Shown here one piece after another: positions 1 to 7,329 of a stretch of 64,000 bases of DNA. Position 1 is the stretch's first letter. Every line of letters begins with the position of its first letter. The notes beneath the pieces were generated by a model, which was given only the letters and a program-made list of their open reading frames with translations, was not told the DNA's origin and did no database searches. Origin of the DNA: Bog-473 sp963783965 (GTDB lineage: Bacteria; Actinomycetota; Acidimicrobiia; Acidimicrobiales; RAAP-2); NCBI GenBank assembly GCA_963783965.1, contig CAWAPQ010000007.1:62001-126000 (forward strand), in the 5' to 3' direction. The position numbers and the translations under genes were made by a program.

Positions 1-246
1 AAGCTTTGAAACTCCAGACCAGTTCACCCGGCGGCAATTCCCGACTACCAACCCAAACCTTGCTTTGGACTCCGTCACGTGGGTGCGAACCGAGTCGCCG
101 TCGCTGCCATACGTCGCTGAGCGCCAAGGTTCCGAGATGATTTCGCTCGAGTACGTCCGGCGATTCTGCAATTGAGCCTTCGCTCCGCTGGTAAACCGAT
201 AGGGAACCTCAAGCAGCTCGGGAGATCCATTGATCTCGTCGGTCAA
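1..246 (-). CDS. Partial hypothetical protein, runs off the left edge
   Basis: An open minus-strand frame begins with TTG at 244-246, two codons after an in-frame TGA. It stays open to the window edge, giving about 82 residues. A GGGAG purine stretch lies about 9 bases upstream of the TTG, which suits a ribosome binding site. The peptide has balanced composition, with acidic, aromatic and small residues mixed (for example EVPYRF, EPWRSATYG), unlike the Arg/Ser-rich peptides of spurious high-GC frames. I recognise no family. It would be the gene after the membrane protein at 336-2120 on the same strand. Start and reality are uncertain. Confidence 0.4.
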   Translation of the reverse strand, partial: MTDEINGSPELLEVPYRFTSGAKAQLQNRRTYSSEIISEPWRSATYGSDGDSVRTHVTESKARFGLVVGNCRRVNWSGVSKL

Positions 247-289
247 CCGTCAAGGCTCCCGGGGCGTAAGTCGGAAAACGGCGCTTACT

Positions 290-480
290 TTCTTCTTCAA
301 GTACTTCAGCGCCTTTAGGGTCTTTCAGGCATTTCTTAGTTCTTTAGTTTCGTATGATTCTGCTGCGTTGGGGTTAGGTTCTTTAGGTTCTTCCGTTGCG
401 TTGGGGTAAGGTTTTTCAGGTTCTTCAAACCCTTTGGAATCTTTGGACCTTTTGAGTTCTTTGAATTCGGAGGGAAGACC
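290..480. repeat. Degenerate TTCTTTRGG-type repeat tract with a 33-bp tandem
   Basis: The tract is built from many near copies of a short unit resembling TTCTTTAGG on the plus strand. Within it a 33-bp unit occurs twice: TGCGTTGGGG begins at 364 and again at 397. Read on the minus strand this gives an 11-residue repeat, KNLKNLTPTQR followed by KNLKNLTPTQQ, at the C-terminus of the membrane protein. The repetitive sequence continues past that protein's stop at 336, so it is a DNA-level tract that the reading frame has run into rather than a clean protein domain. Confidence 0.7.
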
Positions 481-2120
481 TCGGACAGTGAATAGTGGCT
501 GTAGCTCTTGAAGCCCGTCAGGACCGTCAGATGCTCGTTGAACACGATGAAGGGCTTGTCGGGATGGATCGGGTAATGGAGCAGACCGTCGGATCCAACG
601 GGTAACCCGGGAATCCAACCGGCCGTCCGTAGGAGATAGGCCACCCGCGCTCGTCTTCGACGGGCTGCAGGAAGTTTGTCCCCGAGTACAGGACGGCCAT
701 TCCAACTTCTCCCCGCGGAACTCCCTTCTCGATGATCTCGGCCTCCTTCTGGACTCGACGCATGGCGGCAAAGTCCAAACGCTGCCCATTCCCACCGTAC
801 GGGAACAACACAATCAGCGTGCCAGCGGTCGTGGCGATCACGATGAGCGCCAGTACCGAGATCTTCACTACCTTCATCGGAACCTTTACCTCTCGCACCA
901 CCGAGAGGCGACTTCTCGCAAGTATCACGACGGCATAGCCCAAGGTGATCCAGATGCAGATCCCCACGATCCACACGGCGAGGCTGATCCATTGGAAAGA
1001 GAGGATGTAATTTTCCTGGGACTCGGGCGTACAAGACCACGAGGCCGATCGCTGACGCGATCGTCATACCCGAAAGACTCGCGAGATACGTTCTCTTGTG
1101 CCGCCAGGCGAGCACAAAAACGGCAACCAGGGCCACGAGCACGATGCCGTACACCAAGTTCCCGTTTCGGAGGACATCGCCGTACGAGCCAATGGGCTGG
1201 ATGGGCCTCGGCGTCGCCCACACTGCCTTCGGCGATGCGGCTCGGGCTAGGGCGTGGAATCCAAGCGTGGAACTGAGGGTCTTGACCGGTCGGCCCGACC
1301 CCAGCCCGACGCTGTGGAGAAGAGCAGTCCCGTTCGGATGGGAACCGAACAATTGCCGGCCGAGTGGCGCGACCCAACACACGACGACAACCCCAAGCGT
1401 CCACCACAGCCAGCGGAAACCTGCCGGACGTTGCAGCAGTAACCCGCAAACCATGGCTGCAACCAGGGTCAGTGCGGCGGACGGGAGGAAGAGGAGGTGC
1501 GAGTCGATTGTGACCGACCCGATGAAGACCAGGAATGGCAGATAGCACAGGTTCCCAAGCCCGACAGCGAAGGCCACCGCGAGGAAGGAGAGGAACCAAA
1601 AGGAGGCGAAGGAGGAGTTCCACACGGGATCGACGAAGGTAAAGGGTGAGACAATGGCCAGGTCGGTGATTACGAGCGCCAAGATGGCGGCGGCCCACGG
1701 GCCAGCCGACTTTTGCAGTACGTAGAGACCGAAAGAAAGAGCCCCGCCGCAGAGAAGCACCGAACCGATGAGCACTCCTTGACCAGGATCGAGGTGGACG
1801 AATGGTGCCAAGAGCCAGAACTCGAGCGGTCCGGGATCACCGGTGGTCTGGACCCCGCCGGGTCCTGTTGCCGCGCCGGTGGCCTGGCCGACCAGCGGCG
1901 CGTGCAGGCTGAACGTATTCCATGCCTGGAGCGCGATCGAGGCGTCGTCGCCAACGGGTCGCCAACCGCGGGCCATGGTGCGCAAAGTCGGCAATAGGAG
2001 GGTGATCCAGATCGCGGCGTATGGTGCCACCCGCAGGGCTGCGTCGAGCGCGCTGCCTGATGCAACCACCTCGGGCTCACCGGGCTCCAGTTCCGTAACG
2101 TCTGTCAACGTCGATTGCAC
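336..2120 (-). CDS. Polytopic GT-C-like membrane protein, two compensating frameshifts
   Basis: The first 370 or so residues form many hydrophobic segments with short loops. The N-terminal loop is acidic (DDASIALQAWN), as in GT-C glycosyltransferase-like or YfhO-like membrane proteins. The membrane-protein frame breaks at 1018-1020, where dropping one C of a CCC run (minus strand) continues into QENYILSFQWISLAVWIVG, one more transmembrane helix. That frame returns to the original one near 609-611 if one C is added to a second run, joining GRPVGFPG to LPVGSDGLLHYP. Between these points the uncorrected reading is Arg/Gly-rich nonsense. The tail after about residue 545 is the 11-residue repeat region. 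Function is inferred only from topology and from the neighbouring envelope genes. Confidence 0.6.
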   Translation of the reverse strand: MQSTLTDVTELEPGEPEVVASGSALDAALRVAPYAAIWITLLLPTLRTMARGWRPVGDDASIALQAWNTFSLHAPLVGQATGAATGPGGVQTTGDPGPLEFWLLAPFVHLDPGQGVLIGSVLLCGGALSFGLYVLQKSAGPWAAAILALVITDLAIVSPFTFVDPVWNSSFASFWFLSFLAVAFAVGLGNLCYLPFLVFIGSVTIDSHLLFLPSAALTLVAAMVCGLLLQRPAGFRWLWWTLGVVVVCWVAPLGRQLFGSHPNGTALLHSVGLGSGRPVKTLSSTLGFHALARAASPKAVWATPRPIQPIGSYGDVLRNGNLVYGIVLVALVAVFVLAWRHKRTYLASLSGMTIASAIGLVVLYARVPGKLHPLFPMDQPRRVDRGDLHLDHLGLCRRDTCEKSPLGGARGKGSDEGSEDLGTGAHRDRHDRWHADCVVPVRWEWAAFGLCRHASSPEGGRDHREGSSAGRSWNGRPVLGDKLPAARRRRARVAYLLRTAGWIPGLPVGSDGLLHYPIHPDKPFIVFNEHLTVLTGFKSYSHYSLSEVFPPNSKNSKGPKIPKGLKNLKNLTPTQRKNLKNLTPTQQNHTKLKN

Positions 2121-2657
2121 GATCCTTCGCCCTCCGGGCAGTCATGCTAGATGTCGTCGAGAGACCGTACTAGAGGCACGGTCCGGTGAAACGTCGTAGC
2201 AGCCTTCCGTTCGGACCTCGTCCCCGAGAGGTCGGTTAATGACGTCCAGATACCAGGCGGGTTGAACATCGACATGACCTGAGGATGCGCATGAACGCCA
2301 GCCGCGTGACTTCACCCATCAAACTCCGGGATGGAGGGTCCTGGCTGAGGATCCACTGTTATCTCTCGGCCTGGATAAGTGGCGGGTGGTTTCTTGCCCC
2401 TCAGATCATGAGGGCCGCCAATCGTCCATCGAGAATCCCGGGGCCGCATAAGTCCGCGCCTGGACAAAGAGTTGGCGGCGGATGTGCGCTACATCGGCGA
2501 TCGCTTTCAAACTCTTGGGGCTGCAACCCGCAATATACTTATTCCCTTCGCTCATCCACGTATCCCGGTCAGCGCAAAGAACGGCCCGCTCCAGTTTCCC
2601 CCGGAAGGGGCAGGATCCTCCTCGCAACGTTGGTAGAAAGAACCAGTGGAGGATGCT
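2121..2657. other. Intergenic, no supported gene
   Basis: About 540 bases lie between the end of the AftD-like gene and the start of the membrane protein at 2120. Short frames exist on both strands, including one of about 73 codons on the minus strand at 2406-2627. None has a convincing start, ribosome binding site or recognisable product. No tRNA or strong terminator was seen. It probably carries the promoter of the downstream membrane protein. Confidence 0.5.
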
Positions 2658-5600
2658 TCAACTGCCGCCACCGGCTTCCGACGCAGAGTTGGAGTTGGGT
2701 TTCACTGGCGCTTTCGACCGCCAGTACACGATGGGCACCAGCACAGCCGACACGGCAATAACTGCGCAGACCTGAGCGGAAGCGCTGAAAGCACCAACTC
2801 GGGAAAGGGCCCCATTCCCAGGGTTAACGGCTGCAACGATTCCGGCCACCGTCATGCCAGCAAAGGAGATCCATGGTAACCAAGCCGGGCGCCGGCTGCC
2901 GATGAGAATCAACACGGGCACTCCGAGTACAAGCGGTCCACCGATTACGAATACCACAGCAGCCGCAAGTCCGATTGAGAGCCAAAACGGCACCTGCCTG
3001 CTCCAGGGCGGGGAAGGCTCGAGGTCAGCCCGGCGATGCCTGCCTATGACGCCGAACGCAAGCAGGAGGAGAAGGATGACTCCTAACGCTCCGATTGCAA
3101 GACCAACCAAATAGGTTCGTTCTGGTCTGAACGTGATTTGTACTGTTCCGCCTCGGCCGGTCGGCACGAGGTAACCCTGCTGCCAGCCGTCGAGGCGGAT
3201 TGGCGTCAGAGTTTTGCCGTCGAGGCTCGCGGTCCAACCGGCATTGAAGTTCTGATGGACTTCCAGATATGTGGCTGATCCGGCGGAGATCGCCACGTCG
3301 CGTGACTCTTGTCCCCAGTTCAGAACCCGTGCGTGTCGAACGGGAAGGGGATGAGCTGCTGGCGCGCCTACTTTGCTTGGGTTCGGCGTGCTCACTTGAT
3401 TCAGAGTCAAGGACGAGATGTTGAAGGGCGAACCCGTCATCGGCGCAACGAGCTGATGCCCGCCCTTTTTGAGTGTTGCTGACCCGAGCGGACTGCAAAT
3501 GACCAGACTCATTGGCTTGAGTTCAACCAAATCGTCAATAGTCGGGCTTGAACCGCGACCAACACGTTCCACGCTTGTTGCGTATCGCTTCCCGTCAATG
3601 ACGATCTGCGGGCCGAAGCCACAAGGAATTGTGATGCTTGACGCGAGATTGGGTGCCGTCCCATACAAGGGGGCGAGCGCCGGGAACTTGAGATCCGCTA
3701 ACCCGACGGGCGCCCGGACCAATGCACCGATTCCGTTGGGAATCACGAGAGGTTTTACTTTCGGGAAGCTCACAGTGACACTTTTCGTTTCAAGCGGAGC
3801 AAAGTTGAGTGTCGTCGAACGCCCGACATGGAGCAAACGACTACCTGCCGAGCTCGAGATGAGCACCTCTTCGGGTGGAGCGGCGAAGTCATTTCGCGCG
3901 GGGACGACCTCAAGACTCGACAACGTCACGGCGTGTGACCATTGCAGGTGCAGACTGGCCTTGGAGGTAGCGGCGATCCACGCCGTCTCTGGATCATTGT
4001 CGATCAGATTTTGCGGACGAAACGAGGGGATGTTTCCGAAGGTAGATGATGCCGTGATCTTGAGTCCAGAAGGCGAAGGTCCGATCAGCGAATCAAGGGC
4101 CGTGCCCGGCCTGGGCGTTACCTTTCCAGCTACGGACACCGACATTCCTCGCTGAGTGGTGAATGCTCGCGCCATGACCGGTTCAGCATCGCTCCGGAGT
4201 ACGTCGAAAGGATCATATGGTGTCGTCTGGAACGAGAAGGCCAATCGCCCGGCACTGGACCCCGTCGATTCTTGAGGTGGCTTCAGAAGTTCTTGAACGT
4301 GCACTCCGGGAATCGAAATAGTCTGGATGCCAGCACCCACAGTTCTATTGCTTGGTCCTCCAATCGAGGTAAACGTTACACGAAGGTAGCGCGCTGTTCC
4401 GGCTGGAACATTCACAAATTGTGCAGCACCGTTGGTCGGGCGCACGCGGGTGAGAACCGATCCTCGATTGGTTGACACGCGCACACCGGTGACCTGTGGG
4501 TGGATCGACCCTCCGAGGAAGGCGATGCGAGTACCCTTGGGGTTCACCGGATGATTGAAATTGATTTGAATCCATTGACCAGTGGAACCGTAAGGATTAC
4601 CACTTATCCATCCAGTTGATGATTGCCCGTCAAACACATTTGCAGGGTTGTATTCCGGGAGATAATAGAAAGCGGAGCCCGTAGAAGAGGCTGTAATGCT
4701 TTTTGCCCCATTGAGTACCGCCACCGTCTGGTGCTTGACCCCTTCGAACGGCAACAACTGGCTCGGCGACGACGAACTGACCGGAAGCCCTGCCAGAAGT
4801 GACTCTTGACCCGACGCGGTCAAGGTATATGAAGCGTTGTCGTTCACGAGTCCGAAGTTGACGTCCTGGCGGCGCAACGTATCGGTTACAGCAAAAAGAG
4901 GCCCGTGGTATTGACCGTGCCAGTCCCCTGCCAGTACGGCTGCTTGGTTCACTCCAATAACCCCTTGGCCCAGCAACTGTTCGATCGCTTCGGGTCCACC
5001 GCTCACCAATGCAGCCGATGAAGCGGCCAACGTTGCAACTGGCGAGGTAGAACTCTTGTCTAGACCTGGGGGTGGCGTTGCCTGATATATCTCGACCGCA
5101 GGGTAGGCAGATCTGGCTCGCGTATTGATCAGAGACAGGGTCGGAATATCGATGACTGGTGTCTCAATCGTCGGCCCGAAATGGGCCACGCGTTTAAGGC
5201 CAGAAGCGTCTAGGACGTGATGGACTTGCAAAGGTGATGGAGAGTCAGACAACTCCCATTGCAGATCGTTCTGCACGACGACGTCCTTGATGCCAGATCG
5301 CCAAAGCAACTCCGGAAGTCCCGGGATGGGCGTGCCAGTCCTAAGGGCGAGTTCGATTGATTGGACCATCCTTGAACTTCCCGCGCCGCCGAACGGAACG
5401 TCCTGATCGTCCGCCCATGGCGAACTGGCAAGTGCCTCCAAAGGCTGATCGATGCTCCAACCCCACACGTAGTCGCCGTGACCTTCGGCTGGCAGAACCA
5501 ATGCCGTGTTCCTTGGCGAATCCCGACCCAGATAGGAGGCAACCTTGTTCCAGTACGACGGTATGGTGGTAAACGAATAGTTGTTCGTCACACGTCCCAA

Positions 5601-6932
5601 TATGTAGGGAGTCGCGAGCGAGACCAAAATAACGAGCGTTACTGAAACGGCAAAGACACGCCAAATGGATCTCGCCACATGCCGTGGCCTCCAGTTGGAC
5701 AACTTGTTAAGAGTATGCGCGATGCCAAGGGCAAGGAGAAGGCCGAGTGCTGGCTCTATTTTGTAAACGCTCCTAAGGGGCGCGAGTGGACCATTCAGTA
5801 TGGGCAGTAACAGATGACTCCCAGGACCGCCGAGCGGTCCCCAGTAGGCTGCCAAAGCCCCGATGGCAACTACCGCGAGGCTCACAACAAGAAAGCGACG
5901 CTCCCGTATCTCCCTGCTTGCGATGCCGTAGAGACCAGCCGCTGCCATCAATGCGGCGCCAAGAATTGGGATCGCCACGCTGGTGATGGTAAGTGCAGCC
6001 TGGTTCCAGTTCAGCCCGCTGAAGTTCACGTACGCCGTCCAGACGCTTGATCCGGACAGCGCCGACGTGGCTGACGACGTGGACGTAGTCGTGACAGATT
6101 GCTCTATGTAGGGAAGGAAATTGAACCCGTATTTTCCAAGGAATACGAGGGGAATGGTCCACCATGCGGTCGCGAGGCCGACGCAGACGGCCCACCAACC
6201 GATAAGAGACCACTTGCGCGGCGAAGATGCACGGGTGAGCAGAAAGATTGCCGGAATGACGAGGGCGTAGAGCGTGTCGGCGGCATTTGCTCCGCCCATG
6301 AAGAGAACTGCCACGGCCGACAGAGCAGCGCCCCGAATCGGCGCTCCGCTCCGGCTTGCTCGTACGAGAGGAATGGTAGCCCACGCGGTCAAGACTCCCG
6401 GGGCCGCTTCTGCGGTTACGGATCCGATCAGGATTGTAAGGGCAGGCAACAGCGCAAAGGCTGCTCCCGCCGCCAACCTGGGACCTAGTGATCCAATTCT
6501 CAGTTCTTCAGCCAGGCGGACTATGCCCCAGAACGCAACCGTGACCACGATCGCCATCCAGGCCCGTTGAACCAGCCAAGGCGGGATACCAAAAACATGG
6601 CCCAGAACGAAGAAGGGGGCGGTCGGAAACGTGAATCCTTGAATCTGGTTCCGCAAGTAGCCGAACCAACCGTTTGGATCCCAAAGAAAAAGGATGTTGT
6701 GAAGAAAGGCGATTGGATTAACCGTCAAATCGATTTTGGTGTCGAACACCTGCCTGCCGAAGGCGTCCGGCACGAATGCCGCAAGAGCGAGAACGAAGGC
6801 ACCAGCTAACCACCACCGAGATGCTCGCTCCTCCGATGTGCCGTCCAGCGTCGGAGAGGGTTCCAGCACGGGCGCAGTTACCCGTTCGTCTGTTGGCTTC
6901 GTACCGCTAGTGAGGGTGCTGCTCACTTGCAT
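2658..6932 (-). CDS. aftD: AftD-like alpha-(1->3)-arabinofuranosyltransferase
   Basis: This 1424-residue polytopic protein matches the AftD family (DUF3367), large GT-C enzymes that add arabinofuranose from decaprenyl-phosphoarabinose to cell-wall arabinan on the outer face of the membrane. The first periplasmic loop has the GT-C acidic motif FDTKIDL, followed by LWDPNGWFGYLRNQ and FPTAPFFVLGH. About ten transmembrane helices fill the N-terminal third. The middle is extracytoplasmic with two discoidin (F5/8C)-like modules, recognisable around VFDGQSSTGWISG and NLIDNDPETAWIA. Three or four helices close the C-terminus. The frame is open to 7028, but I chose the ATG at 6932 (MQVSSTLTS) because the 32 residues before it look non-coding. 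Length fits the roughly 1400-residue family norm. Activity is inferred from family membership. Confidence 0.85.
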   Translation of the reverse strand: MQVSSTLTSGTKPTDERVTAPVLEPSPTLDGTSEERASRWWLAGAFVLALAAFVPDAFGRQVFDTKIDLTVNPIAFLHNILFLWDPNGWFGYLRNQIQGFTFPTAPFFVLGHVFGIPPWLVQRAWMAIVVTVAFWGIVRLAEELRIGSLGPRLAAGAAFALLPALTILIGSVTAEAAPGVLTAWATIPLVRASRSGAPIRGAALSAVAVLFMGGANAADTLYALVIPAIFLLTRASSPRKWSLIGWWAVCVGLATAWWTIPLVFLGKYGFNFLPYIEQSVTTTSTSSATSALSGSSVWTAYVNFSGLNWNQAALTITSVAIPILGAALMAAAGLYGIASREIRERRFLVVSLAVVAIGALAAYWGPLGGPGSHLLLPILNGPLAPLRSVYKIEPALGLLLALGIAHTLNKLSNWRPRHVARSIWRVFAVSVTLVILVSLATPYILGRVTNNYSFTTIPSYWNKVASYLGRDSPRNTALVLPAEGHGDYVWGWSIDQPLEALASSPWADDQDVPFGGAGSSRMVQSIELALRTGTPIPGLPELLWRSGIKDVVVQNDLQWELSDSPSPLQVHHVLDASGLKRVAHFGPTIETPVIDIPTLSLINTRARSAYPAVEIYQATPPPGLDKSSTSPVATLAASSAALVSGGPEAIEQLLGQGVIGVNQAAVLAGDWHGQYHGPLFAVTDTLRRQDVNFGLVNDNASYTLTASGQESLLAGLPVSSSSPSQLLPFEGVKHQTVAVLNGAKSITASSTGSAFYYLPEYNPANVFDGQSSTGWISGNPYGSTGQWIQINFNHPVNPKGTRIAFLGGSIHPQVTGVRVSTNRGSVLTRVRPTNGAAQFVNVPAGTARYLRVTFTSIGGPSNRTVGAGIQTISIPGVHVQELLKPPQESTGSSAGRLAFSFQTTPYDPFDVLRSDAEPVMARAFTTQRGMSVSVAGKVTPRPGTALDSLIGPSPSGLKITASSTFGNIPSFRPQNLIDNDPETAWIAATSKASLHLQWSHAVTLSSLEVVPARNDFAAPPEEVLISSSAGSRLLHVGRSTTLNFAPLETKSVTVSFPKVKPLVIPNGIGALVRAPVGLADLKFPALAPLYGTAPNLASSITIPCGFGPQIVIDGKRYATSVERVGRGSSPTIDDLVELKPMSLVICSPLGSATLKKGGHQLVAPMTGSPFNISSLTLNQVSTPNPSKVGAPAAHPLPVRHARVLNWGQESRDVAISAGSATYLEVHQNFNAGWTASLDGKTLTPIRLDGWQQGYLVPTGRGGTVQITFRPERTYLVGLAIGALGVILLLLLAFGVIGRHRRADLEPSPPWSRQVPFWLSIGLAAAVVFVIGGPLVLGVPVLILIGSRRPAWLPWISFAGMTVAGIVAAVNPGNGALSRVGAFSASAQVCAVIAVSAVLVPIVYWRSKAPVKPNSNSASEAGGGS

Positions 6933-7329
6933 TTTTGCTTGGACCACGAACGAGCCAGCAGTGCCGAAAACACTGGCCGAGCACTTGGATAACCCGGTCC
7001 GGGCACTTCCGCACTGCCCTGACTCCACCCAATTGTTTCACGTGCCAAGTGGCGCCATTCCAGGTAGATGTGACGACCCAAAGTTCTCTCCTTGTGACCC
7101 CGTCGAGGTACTGTCGTATGCTCGCCTCCGCCGTTCAGAAAAGATACTACGCAAGCGCTTTCGCTGGCATTCGGGCAGCAGCGAGCACTGGACAGTAACT
7201 TTGCAAGTCGCACCGACCTGACCTTGCCTGGGTTTTGGGCGTGCTCGACCAATGCCACGGCGGCAAGGCGATCACAAGGGCCGAGCGCCAGGACCGGACG
7301 CCCTGGCATCAACGGACCTTGCCGGCGCA
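6933..7329. other. Intergenic between kinase fusion and aftD
   Basis: About 400 bases with no credible gene. A short inverted repeat, GCCAGG at 7287-7292 paired with CCTGGC at 7302-7307, lies just beyond the stop of the kinase fusion and could be a weak terminator. The rest probably holds the aftD promoter, but I could not pick a convincing -35/-10 pair. Confidence 0.4.

Noticed and set aside
290..480. CRISPR-like array
   Set aside because: Units are short and contiguous with no unique spacers of fixed length; it is a degenerate tandem tract.
2406..2627. 73-codon minus-strand frame
   Set aside because: No ribosome binding site, family or conserved context.
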